Assembly: GCF_905475345.1 (NCBI RefSeq)
Contig: NC_066594.1
Coordinates: forward strand, 7,914,001 to 7,978,000
Source: Vespula vulgaris
Taxonomy: Eukaryota > Arthropoda > Insecta > Hymenoptera > Vespidae
Length of the DNA: 64,000 nt
Direction: 5' to 3'
In this document: piece by piece, positions 50,297-62,878 of the stretch
Numbering within the stretch: the stretch's first letter is position 1
Layout: each line of letters opens with the position of its first letter
Made by a program: the position numbers and the translations under genes
The notes under the pieces: generated by a model
Told to the model about the DNA's origin: nothing
Databases searched by the model: none
Seen by the model: the letters and a program-made list of their open reading frames with translations, nothing else

Positions 50297-52843
50297 ATGG
50301 ATAATTCAGGATTAGGATATTCGTATCATCTACCATCAGCTGGTTGGAATCTTAAGATAAAAAATACGTTATCTCAATTCAGTGATCTATTTAGCGAATT
50401 TAATAAATACATTGCACCAGCGTATCATCATGATCGTTGCGAAAGGTACATAATAATATAATTTTTTTGAATCTTTGCAAAATTTCATCTAATGAAGTAT
50501 CGATACATCGTGTATATTTATTTTAAAAACAGATCGGTGCAAATGCGTTTATATTCTATGCACAAAAGAGAATTTGTCATGGTATTTGTTGGCTTCTTTG
50601 CTTGTTTTGGATTGTCTGTCTTTATTGGACTTGCTGGTAAGCATTATTGTATAGTTTATTATAAATTATTAAATTGCATATTATATGTTTTTATATGTAA
50701 GCATACTTTTCTTTTTCGTTAAGGCCCACCGATAACCACGACAAGCGAGCAAAAGGCACATGTCAATGGAAATGAAACAGCTACTGGACCATTTGTAATG
50801 AAGACACCAGCCTTGTCGCCATATAGCCAACAATTATGGGTTATTGCTAAATTATCTACATTAAATAATGATGGTAACAATAGCAATGACTTAATAGAAA
50901 TCATTTCTAAAATGTATCAAATACATAGGAAATTTGTTTAATGCATACTATTTGTTACAGACGAAAGATATGATAAAGGTTTTCAAGTAAGCGTATCAAT
51001 AGATGGCATTGATATTGATCATAAACTTAATCCTATACTACCGTTGGAAACTGGACACAATAGGTATATATAATTTTAATATAATTTCTTATTTGAATAA
51101 GATATCATCTTTTAATTTATAGAACAAGACATCTGAAATGTGAGAGGCAATCTTGCGAGGAGCTTGTCGTGGCTCATCTTGGATTTTTAGATTACACTTA
51201 CTATATGATTACTGTCCGTTTTCATGGACTTGAAAGCTTCCACCAACGATATACAATACGAGATCTCACATTCTACGTCAGTAAGCACTAAACAAAATAA
51301 TGCATTGGACACAATAACTTAAAAATTAAAATTATTTGCACCTTATGATTTCGTGTCATATTCACAGTTTAAAAATTACAATCCTGCATTCACACAAATT
51401 GAGATATGGTTTCGACTGATCTTCTTACTGACTACCTTTGGGGTGATGGTAATTAATGCAAATTAGATATTAAGTCTTGAAATAATAATTACAATGAATG
51501 ATTTTATTTCAGTGTTGGTTTGGTCATTCATTGAGAAAATATCCATTACATGATTGGTCAATAGAGCAAAAGTGGATTTCTATTCTTCTTCCATTATTAA
51601 TTTTATATAATAGTAAGTTAATATCAATATGAACTAATCTTATACACAATAATACTATTCACCTAATTTAACATTTTATGAAGGATTACTATACAATACG
51701 TTTTTTGTTTACACAGATCCTTTATTCCCTATGATATTTTTAATAAATTCGTGGGTACCTGGAATGATAGATGCGATTCTACAAACAACTTTTTTATGTG
51801 CTATTCTCATGTTCTGGCTTTGTGTTTATCACGGTCTTAGACAAGTATTATCAATAAGAAATTTTTTATATAATAGTAATAACATTGGATTGCAATAATA
51901 GCAATTAATATACAAATCGTTTTTATAGAATGAAAGGAGATTAATTACTTTTTATTTACCAAAAATGTTGGTTGTGGGTCTTCTATGGGCAGCAGCTCTG
52001 ACATTGGCAACATGGCTTCGTTGTACCGAATTAGAGGATCCAACATACAATTATGTTCTTGATACGTCAAATTATTACGTAAACAATAAATAACTCCAAT
52101 TATGTTTTCATAACACAAAATAACATGTAATATAATTTGAATTTTTGTGTGTTACAGGGTTTTAAAGTATTCTTCTTTACAGTAGGTGGTTTTTACATTG
52201 CATATCTTCTTCTACTTATATTAAAGGCATACAGTGAACTGAGATCTATGCCATATTTTGGTAAATAAAATTTTTTATCAAATATTTATTAAACATCAAG
52301 AAACAAACAATGTGCATAAATGAATAACATAAGAGAAATTCATCAATTTGTTTTTCACTGTATATAACTATTTTTTTTTATAGATTTACGCTTAAGATTT
52401 TTAACATTACTTGCTGGAGTAGTTGCTGGTGTCTGCAGTTTAGTTACTTCTCGTCAATTTGGTGCAGGAGTTCTTGAAGATAGTTTCGCTTCGCGTCTTT
52501 CTACGTACTATCGCACATCAGCACAATTTATGGCTCTATATGGTCTTCTCAATTTTTATTTATATACAATGGCATATGTTTATGCTCCAGCACTACAACA
52601 AGTCTATGGGCAACGTAAATAATACAACTTAAAACGAATAATTAATTTACTATCATTGCCGTTATTATCACGGAAAATTAATTCAATTTTTATTATACTT
52701 GTGATACAGATTCATCCATAATGAAAGATAATCCTGCTTTTTCAATGATAAATGATTCGGATGAAGAAGTTATATATGGTTCAGATGAAGACAATAGACG
52801 GCTGTTAACGCGTTTACCAAAAAATGTAGTGGACAGTGATTAA
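50297..52843 (+). CDS. TMEM181: Transmembrane protein 181 (TMEM181)
   Basis: A multipass membrane protein of the GOLD-7TM type, related in layout to Wntless. Its normal role is poorly known. Exons are 50297-50445, 50533-50636, 50724-50873, 50961-51063, 51123-51276, 51368-51448, 51513-51612, 51717-51844, 51929-52078, 52158-52260, 52384-52614 and 52710-52843, giving 528 aa. The order is a cytosolic N-terminus, a first membrane helix at about 64-85 (FVMVFVGFFACFGLSVF), a lumenal domain with conserved YSQQLWV and CEELVVAHLGFL motifs, then six more helices. The family blocks YNPAF, EIWFR, HSLRKY, EQKWISILLPL, FWLCVYHG and YGLLNFYLYT are all present. The C-terminus is acidic and carries DNPAFSMINDSDEEVIYGSDE, as in vertebrate orthologues (the middle of that block is 20 residues or fewer per motif). 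The exon-5 donor must be GTCAGT at 51277; using the nearby AGTAAG would hit a stop. Confidence 0.94.
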
Positions 52844-54850
52844 ATAACTTAGACCAATATTATAATTTTACAATATGGTTATATAAAAATAATTGAATTA
52901 TATGAAGAAATGAAATGTGTATTGGCAGACAATTTTTGTAAATATTACAAAAATATCGCCTTTTAGGTATGGAGAAGGTAATGAATGATAATTGATTCCA
53001 AAAAAATATTATATCGTTAATAACAACAAATTAATTGCAATTTACAGACTGTACATACGCCTTCTTGGATTTTGGTATTAATCTATTTATTATAACCCAA
53101 AAAAAGATCACAATAATCTATTCATATTAACCTGTTATTATTCTCAATAAGTATTAATAAAATAGATATGAAGGAAATAAAAAAAATATATAAATAATTA
53201 ACAAAAAATTAAAATTTCCTGGATGACATTGCATTAGATCGTATATAAATGGTAATTTATATTGTAAAAATTATTAATGAATATCAATATCAATTAATAT
53301 GTTTTTGTACTTTTCTTTTTAAAATATAAAAAGAATATGCACCTTGATAGCACATATCATGCAAAGTGCAATATTAATAGAGAAATATTATCTCTTTAAT
53401 TTTCATTCCTTACTATTAATCTTTGGTATGATATAATTTATTATTAATACAATATTTGTAGAAATGTTTTAGTTTTGCAACTTAGATAAAATCTTATGTA
53501 GAACAAATTAGAAGACATATAGACATTTCACATATATCAGTATAATATACTATTTAAAAATTATTATTATAATATATGGCTATGATAATTAATACAAGTA
53601 TATTGTATAAGGTATTATTATATATCACTATCATTAAATATCATTTCATATTGCATTAATATTAATATCTTATGTATATACGTACTCAATATTGAAATAT
53701 TTATGAATTTATAAGATTCATTAATTATAATTATTTAAATATTCAATCAATAGTTCATTTTAAAATTTAAAACATTAAAGATTGTTAAAGATCAATATAG
53801 TACTAGTTAATTGTTAGCAATGTATATTACTGATGTTGTTTGTTCATTCTTATTAATTATATTAATATAGGGCAAATCATATTTTTATATGATTAAAAAA
53901 TACAACAAATTCTTTTGTAAAATACAGAACAATTTATAATTTTGGATTAGAAATTTATCATTTCGAAATAAATCTGAAAGTCGAATAAATAAAGCTCTGT
54001 TTGCGTAATACGCAATAATGTATTGATCAACATAGAACTTTTTTGTTTAATTTTACATTAAAAATATTTAAATTATATGAAAGTTTTCGATTAAAGTTTC
54101 CATAAAATTTGAGTAAAACTCACCAATAGGAATTACAGTTAAAACATCAGTATCCAATAAAACTTGATAATCGTCGTTCGTATAAGAAATGTTCAACCAT
54201 AAACCAAATCTAAACAAATCTATCTAAAGTTAAAACTATTTATAAAAGTATTAGCAAAAAAGAAAACATGGCGTCCTAGAATCGTAGAATATAATTCCTC
54301 TCGTACGAAATTTAAACGACGTTGCTCTCTTCTTAGTCTCTCTACTATTAAAATAAAAGAGTAATGAGAAGTCAATATAACAGTTTGTACAAATCGATAT
54401 TTCTCGATTGAAAGAACGATCGATTTTCGAGAATGATTAAAGGAACAATCGATAGTTAATTAAACTAGCCACAAGATAGCCACAACACGAGGGAAAAATC
54501 GCGGTGTCGAATGGCTGTCATCGCTTTTTATGACAGATGTTTTGCGTGATAAATTTGCTTTGTTAATCTGTATGAATAATAGTTTCGTGAGCGTTATTTG
54601 ATAAATAAACAATTAATAAGTACGCTTGCGATTGGATCATTCACTAAAAGTGAATATTTTTCATCAAATGACTGACGATCAAGAAAGTCAAATATCCGAA
54701 AATATTTTGAAGTAAAGATTTGGAGCCAGCTGTCTTCACCATCACAACGGACCGCGAATACGAAACATCCGGGCTGAGGTATTGATAGTGTAGTGGTGGT
54801 TGAATAATAATATTTAAACTACTCGTGATAAAGGTCGAATATTTGTGAAA
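52844..54850. other. Intergenic, TMEM181 to Rab8
   Basis: Very AT-rich with almost no CpG until about 54.3 kb, where CpG rises again towards the Rab8 start. Candidate poly-A signals for TMEM181 lie near 53156 and 53176. The stretch 54700-54850 probably includes the Rab8 5' UTR. No other gene is evident. Confidence 0.55.
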
Positions 54851-57215
54851 ATGGCAAAGACCTATGATTATTTATTTAAACTACTACTGATCGGAGATTC
54901 GGGCGTCGGCAAAACTTGTGTATTATTCAGATTTTCCGAAGATGCATTCAATACGACCTTCATCTCTACTATTGGTAGGTACTGCTCCCATTGTAATCAT
55001 GATTATTCATAGCATTTTTCCTGATGACTTATCAAATGCCACATGCGTGATACAACATACATCTATAAATACATGTGATCATTACACAAATGTTGTTTTA
55101 TGAAAGACAAAGAAACTATTGTTTAGAAATTCTCATTAAGTATGTACGAGTCACTGTATAATTTTTCAGAACTTACTAAATTTAATTCTAAATAAGTCTA
55201 TTATATGCATTTAAAATCATAATTTGATAATGCTGAACAGGTTGTATGATATAATACATAGGATAGTATGTTATTCTGTAAGAATTAGTTTGACAGAAAT
55301 ATAATATGTATAAAAACGTATTATATAAATCTAACAGACATCTTCTCGCTACAATTTTTTTCATTTGATTTTAATATTAATTCGTGTTTATTGAAAAATG
55401 ACAATGGCGATGTTATATTAAGGCGATGTATAGATTAAGTTGTTGTATATGATATTTCAGGAATTGATTTTAAAATTCGTACAATTGAGTTAGATGGCAA
55501 GAAGATTAAATTGCAAATATGGTAAGTATTCTTATGTATTCATTGAAAGATATTCTGTTCGTTATCGATTTTTTATTAATATATTAACAAAAGTATATTT
55601 TTATAAAAGGGATACTGCTGGACAAGAAAGGTTTCGTACAATAACAACGGCATATTATCGTGGTGCTATGGGAATAATGTTAGTGTATGATGTTACAAAT
55701 GAAAAAAGCTTTGAAAATATAAAAAATTGGATTCGTAATATAGAAGAAAATGCATCTGCTGAGGTAGAGAAGATGTTATTAGGCAATAAGTGTGAACTTA
55801 CAGACAAGAGACAAGTATCGAAGGAACGAGGTGAACAACTTGCAGTTGAATACGGTATTAAATTTATGGAAACGTCTGCAAAATCTAGTATCAATGTCGA
55901 AGAAGCATTTTATACTTTGGCACGTGACATTAAAGCTAAAATGGAGAAAAAATTGGTAAGTATTTGTAATATTTATTAATAATTTATCATGTAAGGATTG
56001 CACATATTGATTTTAATATTTGCTTACATTAAATTATATTTGCATTTTTTTAATAAAACCAAATTTTATATCTAGCAATGAATAAAGTTTAACAATGAAA
56101 AAGTTTATTTTCTGAATAGCATCAAAGTAAAGTTACAAAAGATAAAAATAACAATATCTTTATAACATCTATTTGTGTATATATATATATATATACAAAT
56201 ATCATGCAACATCATTAAATTTCCTGACATAGTTATATTCAAAAAATTGCATGTTTTTTATATTCTATATTCTAAAAATAAAAAAAATTAAAAATTGAAA
56301 AAAAAATAAAAATTATAAAATGTTTATAAAAACATAATTTTTAAAAAATCAAATAATGTATAGCTTATACCATTTGTATATCACTGAATATTATAGAATT
56401 TTTAAGTATATCATACAAAATATAAATGATATCTAGTTAGAGAAACATATTTAGTTATAGTAATATATTTATAATATGTAATAAATATAAGTATTATATA
56501 AATGTACTTTTTTGAGAATTAATATTTCTAACACACTTTATACTAAGCAATGTCAGAAACGCCGTAGTATACTCAATCGCCTGTAATTTTTTATATTGAA
56601 TAACTTCATTTTCTTTGTTTCCTATGTCTGTTTCTCTGTGTTTGGTGCGGGTCTATCTTGGCAGAAGGTAACTGTTTCTTTAGACACTGTTCTTACTTGA
56701 ATGTATATTTTTCATTTCTGATGTAACACTATCAAATTGTGTTACATATTCGCTAATTCTTGATATGCAAGATTATGTATAATATTTGCATCTGTTATTA
56801 ACACCATGTCCACTAATATATTAAACTCATTGTACCTGCATTTGTCCTATGTGTCATATATAGTAATTTAATATTATCAGCATCACACATTATAATATTT
56901 AACTATAGCATTAAACATTTAATATTTTATTAATCTTGCATATTTGCATCTTATACATAGGCCTCATCTTTTTTTAGATTGTTAGTTATGTGTAATCGTT
57001 TAACAAGTATACTAACAATTGTTTATGCTTTAATTTGTTTTTATAATATAAAAAGTGTTAACATGTATATGCTCTATTTTATAACTAATTAGTGTATTTA
57101 TCTTATTTTTATCTAGGAAGCATCAAATCCACCTAAAGGTGGTGGTCACCAGTTGAAAGCATCGGAACCACAAAGGAAACCGCCAAGTTGGTTAGCTCGC
57201 TGTTCTATACTCTGA
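54851..57215 (+). CDS. Rab8: Ras-related GTPase Rab8
   Basis: A small GTPase that drives traffic from the trans-Golgi and recycling endosomes to the plasma membrane and cilia. Exons are 54851-54974, 55461-55521, 55610-55955 and 57117-57215, giving 209 aa. The N-terminus MAKTYDYLFKLLLIGDSGVG is Rab8-like. The P-loop GDSGVGKT is at 15-22, the switch I region contains FISTIGIDFK, and the WDTAGQ motif of switch II is at 62-67. The base-recognition motif reads NKCE instead of the usual NKxD, followed by METSAK. The C-terminus ends CSIL, a CaaX-type prenylation signal as in Rab8 rather than the double-Cys end of most Rabs. The variable tail contains NPPKGGGHQLK. The third intron is long (1.16 kb) and contains a candidate 3-nt exon. 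Confidence 0.97.
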
Positions 57216-58448
57216 CCCCCTAAATATTTCCGACCTTTGAATGAGGCCAACTTGTCTATTATTATTAATTACTTACATACATTTCGTCGAACAAATTTAA
57301 CGTTCTACGAGGCTTCATATGGTCCAGTAATTGGGCTCTGTGATTTCACACCTTGACAATGGACATTGACTGTGTTTTTATAATCATTAACATTAAATAA
57401 TTTCTTACTGAAAGAACCATTAGAGGAGAAATTGTCAAAACTGTTTCAGTTGGTTTTTCTGTATCGTTAATGATTATATTTTTTTATAAAGAAGAAATAG
57501 AAAAACATGTAATGTACACATTTGAAATGGAAATATTTTGCAACTGCATTTTTGTATTATCTTTTATTATAATCTTATCAATAAGTAATTTGTGAAATAA
57601 TATTGTTGTGAAAATTGTGATATTTACAGCAAAAAAATTCATAAAGTAATAAGTTTCATCTTATTTTTTACATTTCATTGTGCTTCTGTGATTGTTTCTC
57701 CTCTGGTGTTGTTATGTAAAGAAGGGATACAATGGAATCAATATTAAAGAACCAATACTAAATGTGAAATGCAAGTATAAACTACTTCGCTTTAATATTG
57801 GGGGAATATCATTTTTATAAGACGCACGAAATGCATTCTTTTACATCAAATATTTTTGTGTTCCTGTTATTAAAAAACATATATCTATACATTTAGAAGG
57901 AAGGATCACTGTGCAAAACCACGTATAATGAGTAATAAAGTAAGGTTAACCAGTATAAAAATCACAATCATTTTTTACATTGTTACTAAGCAATTAGCTT
58001 TTTCACGGAATTAATAAGAATACATCACAAGCATGTTATAATTATTAGCGCATCAGTTACTAATAATACAACTAAGATGGAAACTGCATCATGTGATGAC
58101 TGAACAAAAATCCAATAGGTAATTCAAGTGTTATAATCATTAGGCAAGGAACTTTTTTTTATTAGTTCCAAAAAACAATACATGTATGAAAATGCTTATT
58201 TTCTAGATATATTTTATATTGCATATAGTAGTGGATTCGTGTATGTGGAGGATCTACAGGCAATATCTTTATTTGCTTGTTGTCATAGTCTGCATCTTTG
58301 CAAATTTGCATTTTAATCATTAAACTTGTTTGGCATATACTGAAATATACAGACAATTATTATATAATACATTTTATATTAATCCTATATACACCCAAGA
58401 GCATTTATTGACTTTACTTTTCCTCCTTGCTCCTTTCAATTATATTTA
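57216..58448. other. Convergent spacer, Rab8 and coiled-coil gene
   Basis: The 3' ends of two genes face each other here. The left part is probably the Rab8 3' UTR; an AATAAA at 57934-57939 is a possible end signal. An AATAAA on the minus strand overlaps the stop codon region of the coiled-coil gene. No further gene is seen. Confidence 0.55.
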
Positions 58449-58512
58449 TTACAGAGATGATTTTAATTCTTGAATCAATGCCTGTAACTGACAAGTAAGA
58501 ATACATTTTATA

Positions 58513-58550
<38 letters not shown>

Positions 58551-59600
58551 GTACGTGTGCGTATGTATATATATATATGTATGTATAATCAATAGTAACT
58601 TATGTCCATATTTCCATTCATTTGCGTTCGTGTATACGCACGCGCACATACAATAAACTTTTACGTATATAAATCCACTTTACCTTTACGCATAATTTTT
58701 GAATTTCTGGATGCAACATAGTATTTGAATCTGGATGATTTGAAATATCGCTGGATAAAGAATTTAATTTACATTGCAATCGCTGTATTTCGATTTTATC
58801 TCTTTGATGTATACTATGTGCACATAATCCAAATATTTGTAAACGTTTGTTAAGATCTATAATATTTTGACACGACTGTTGCAAATATTGGTGCTCTTTT
58901 TTAAGTTTTGCAATCTCACTGCAATCATTTTTACAATTTTTACAATGTTAATATATATATATTCGTTTATTTTTTTTTACCTTTCAGCAGTAGCTATCAT
59001 TTGTAAAGTATTGTCTCTCAACATCGTTAGAGATTCTTCAAGATTTTTATTTAACATTTTCAAATTAGATATTTCGTCTTCTGCAGTTTGTAATTTGATA
59101 TTACTATCTATGATTTCTAATTTCGTAGCTTTTGTTTGTTCGATCAATGAATTGCGTTCATTAATCATTGCATCGTAATTAACTTTTAATTGAACATGTT
59201 CGATGTAAGTTTTCATTTTTTCATCTTCTAAACGATTGATCATAGCAACAGCTGCTGATAATTGCATTTTTAATTCATCATTAATTTGATTTTCGTTTTC
59301 TAAAATCGATTTTGATTTATATAAGGAATGACGTGTTTCTAAAAGCTCTTTTTGTGTTTTTTCTAACATAGCCTGTTCGTCAACAAAAATGTATCTTTTT
59401 AAATTCTATATAATTATTTGTATAAATACTTATTTAATATACAAATTTAATATACGAATATTATTACAAAATGATTTGTACCAAATGAACGTAAAAGAAA
59501 CAATACCAACCGATTTTTCTTGTAATTCGTATATTTTTTCTCGCAATTGTTGCTCGGCACAAAAAATGTCCAAATCATTTAATTCTGGAATATTCTCCAT
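58449..59600 (-). CDS. Coiled-coil protein of unknown function
   Basis: I do not recognise this gene. Minus-strand exons are 59511-59600, 58981-59372, 58684-58918 and 58449-58487, giving 251 aa with frame kept at every junction. It begins MENIPELNDLDIFCAEQQLR and ends QALIQELKSSL. Residues from about 15 to 175 are a nearly continuous alpha-helical coiled coil rich in Glu, Lys, Leu, Asn and Gln (for example LEKTQKELLETRHSL, INRLEDEKMKTYIEHVQLK and EISNLKMLNKNLEESL). There is no signal peptide, membrane segment or catalytic motif. The first donor would be GTTGGT, which is weak; the third-exon donor could be either of two GTAAAG sites two codons apart. Coiled-coil proteins of this size are often centrosomal, kinetochore or Golgi components, but nothing here decides which. 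Genes next to it are unrelated. Confidence 0.75.
58511..58589. repeat. (TA)n-rich repeat in last intron of the coiled-coil gene
   Basis: TA runs broken by TACA, GTACGTGTGCG and TATG units. It fills much of the short intron between the last two exons. Confidence 0.85.
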
Positions 59601-60091
59601 TTATTTATTAGTAATTTAAATCTATTTAAATATGTAATATATTTAGTAATGTAAGTGAAATTTTCATATCTTTTGATTTACAAGATTAAGTCATTAATAG
59701 ATCGATCAAGATAAATTTTCAATAGAAATTCTATACGACTTTGTGGTGGGAAATTTAAAATTAATTATGGAGACAATGTAATACGATAAAAGGATATAAT
59801 GCGTATATTTTAGAAATGAGTGAAGATATAAAATAGCTATGATGCATGTGTGTGTGTGTGTGTGTAAAAAATATTTACATTCTATTGATTTTTTATAAAT
59901 TACGGTTTTTTATCCTTTTGTACACAAGTATCGTCGTTTTATAAAAATAATTTTTTTTCGTCATAAAAATAACAGATACGTCACGTTATTCATAAAACAA
60001 AAAAGAAAGTAAATGCTAACAAAACATCAGTCTATCAAATTACAATTTACTTAATGTTCTTCGTACAATCATTTAATAAAAATAATAGAAA
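59601..60091. other. Spacer, coiled-coil gene promoter side and CLP1 3' end
   Basis: A 490-base AT-rich gap between two minus-strand genes. It should contain the CLP1 3' UTR and the coiled-coil gene promoter. A short (TG)n run lies near 59845-59865. Confidence 0.6.
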
Positions 60092-61575
60092 TCAATGGCT
60101 ATCCATAAATTGTATATCTGAAAGTAACAGAACAGTATTTGGTAATGGTCTTGGTTGAGGACTAAGTACAGTAAAAGTTTGTCTGTCTACATCAACATTG
60201 GTGCTGTAATAAAAATAATAAAATCAATAAGCATTAAATTTAAGCAGATTTTTAGAATTTGATCAAATATATTCATTTTAACTTACACACAAACGAATCC
60301 AGCAACATTAGTTTGTACAACATCATCTTCAGGAGAATCTGCAAAAGATACAGACAATAGATGATGTAACAAGTTAGGACCTGGCGTGACAGCTACTAGT
60401 TTTGTTAAATTATCTTCAGCTTTCATTCCTAATGGCATACAAGATGCAGGTAAAACAGGTGCTCCTATTTTGTATAATCTTGCTTCATTCCACTTTACTT
60501 CAAAGCTATGAGGATACAAAGGTGTTCTTGATCCATAAAAATATGCACGAACTCCTTGATCCCTAGCTTCAGTTCTTTGAGCTTGACTTCTTTCAACCAC
60601 ACCACCACTTTTAGGTAGAAAGACCACTTTTACAAAATCCGGCATATCCCTAACGAGTTCATTGTAAAGTCTTTCTTGATCTAATACTAAAATAGCATCA
60701 ACTTCGAATGCTTGAGCAGCATGTGTCAGTAATTTATATCCATCTCCTTTTACCCAACCACAAGTATTTATTACAATTCCTGAAACTCTTGCTTTTTTAT
60801 TTGCCTGAAGTCGGTCAGAACAAACTTCTGCCAAACGGGTTACAAGAAGATTATATAGAGCAACATTAGCGGATGGGGTTTTATGTCCAAAATGAAAAAC
60901 GAGCGGTGCTTGTTGACTAAAATCTTCTATTACATTAGATGGTCTCTCTACCAATAAAGCACCCACTGTACCAGGTATAGCTATATCACCTTGTCCAACA
61001 TCCAAATCAACAAAGATAGGTCTCCTTCCCATTCTAACTGCATAATTTAATAAAAGTCTACAAAGAGTTGATTTCCCTACATCACAAGGTCCTACAACCA
61101 TAGTTATAGGACCTCTTCTATCTCCTTTTTCTGCTGCCTCTCGCATTCTTTCCATAGCTGCATGACAGTTTAGGTATAAACCCATTGGTGTTTCTTTGGC
61201 TACATAACTAACGTCCGTTTTTCCAATTAGTTCAACGGTACATCCTTGCCATGTAAAGACAGCAACTTTTGCTCCAGCACTAAATTCATATTTTTTACCT
61301 TTCACTAATTCTGTACCAAATACTTCACCTAATCCGTTTTTTAACTTGAATGTAACATGAAACAATAGTAAAAATGGTTATAAACGTTAAAAAAAATATA
61401 TATATAAAATATATTTAAGAATATGTTTTCTTAGCTATATAAGTATAAACAGATAGAGTTATCTCAGAAACTTTACCTCTAACGTAACTTTCTCATTTTT
61501 ACTTTCTACTTCAAAACGTAGTTCACAATCGGGATCCAATTTAAATTCTTGCGTTGTAGATTTTTCGTCGGACAT
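60092..61575 (-). CDS. CLP1: Polyribonucleotide 5'-hydroxyl-kinase CLP1
   Basis: A nuclear RNA 5'-kinase, part of cleavage factor II in mRNA 3'-end formation and of the tRNA splicing endonuclease complex; the fly orthologue is crowded by cid (cbc). Minus-strand exons are 61477-61575, 60287-61344 and 60092-60203, giving 422 aa, near the 425 aa of the human protein. The N-terminal beta domain contains ELRFEVE and FGTELVKGKKY. The P-loop GPCDVGKST is at 118-126, followed by CRLLLNYAVRMGRRP and the Walker B-like FVDLDVGQGDI. INTCGWVKG and LDQERLYNEL are conserved downstream, and the C-terminal beta domain ends LSDIQFMDSH. Key nucleotide-binding residues are intact. The start ATG gives MSDEKSTTQEFKLDPD, in line with family N-termini. 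The first exon and the large exon are separated by a 132-base intron. Confidence 0.97.
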
Positions 61576-62878
61576 GTTATTTCTTTTTATATTATTTAAA
61601 AATTATCTTTATATATATATATATATTATCTGCGAATAAGCTTATCCAACTTTTAACTTTAAAAGCTGTTGGTCAGTCTTCCTTTTCTTTTATAGGTTAG
61701 ATTAAGTATCTTTATCTATAGTACATTCTCGCGTTAGATTTGAAGAAAGTCCTACTAGTTATGTATTTATATGACCTTTAAAATACGTTAGACAGAATTT
61801 TCGACAAAAAATTCCCAAATTAGACAGAAATATCTCGAAACTTAACTATCAATCGTACGATTATTTTTTGTAAATTTAATTAAAATTAGACAGTTGGAGA
61901 TGTTTAAAGAATAAATAAGAGAAAACAATATTGATTAATGTATTTTCTTTAAACAGTACATAACATAAATGATATATAATAATTAAAAGTTATATAGTAA
62001 GTTGAAACCGAATAAAAATATCAATTTCGAAATATATTGAAAATTATGAGAAGAAGAATTAATTTACAAAAACGTAATTTAAATAACAGGAATTGCAAGA
62101 CGACGTGACGAAACCAAAAATTCGATATTCGTAATTCTATGCATATACATATAATTATTTAATATAAATACTTAATTTATATATAAAAAAAAAACGAAAT
62201 TCAAGATAATTTCGAGACATTAAATATCTTAATGGAAGTGTGATATATGTAAATCCAACGTATAAATTTAAATCACACTGCCAATTAAAAGGAAATTCGA
62301 TGGTGCCATATTGATAATATTGTTTCAACAATTATGTGATATTTTTAAAACACTTGAATACACTTTTACTTGTTATTTTTTATTTGTTCATTATCAATTA
62401 TCTATATACGTATATCGTCAAAGTATAATTAGTATATACTGTTTGAGTTTTGAATATTTAATTTTTTAGTTTTACAGTAAATATGTGTATCGAGAGGTGT
62501 TCCTATTACAATAATATTCATTTAACTAATTTTTGAATTTTGAAAGTGATTCATTGAATTCTTATTGAGGACGATACTGTTTCACCGCATTCCATAAGAA
62601 GAAAGCTCGTTTATATATATTTTCTAACCTTAAATATATACATATAAGAAATATTTTATCATTTGAATAATAATATAGTATTCTCATATTTCGTTTGCGT
62701 CATTCTTTACTAAAAACAGCTTCGAAAGTTAAGCAGGTTAAATATTATGAAAATATATGATAATTATGTAAATTCATACAATTTCTATTCATAGATTAGT
62801 TATATTATATTATAAATATAAAGAAACTGTTTAGTATAAAATAGACTTTTCAAGTGATAAGAGTTAAATATAAGTAAA
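61576..62878. other. Divergent intergenic region, CLP1 and IDI1
   Basis: A 1.3-kb AT-rich gap between the 5' ends of two divergently transcribed genes. No TATA box or strong motif stands out. A stretch near 62720-62740 resembles part of 5S rRNA by chance only. Confidence 0.6.

Noticed and set aside
62720..62745. 5S rRNA-like string (CGAAAGTTAAGCAGG)
   Set aside because: Only about 15 bases resemble 5S rRNA; the rest of the gene, including the flanking stems and control boxes, is absent.
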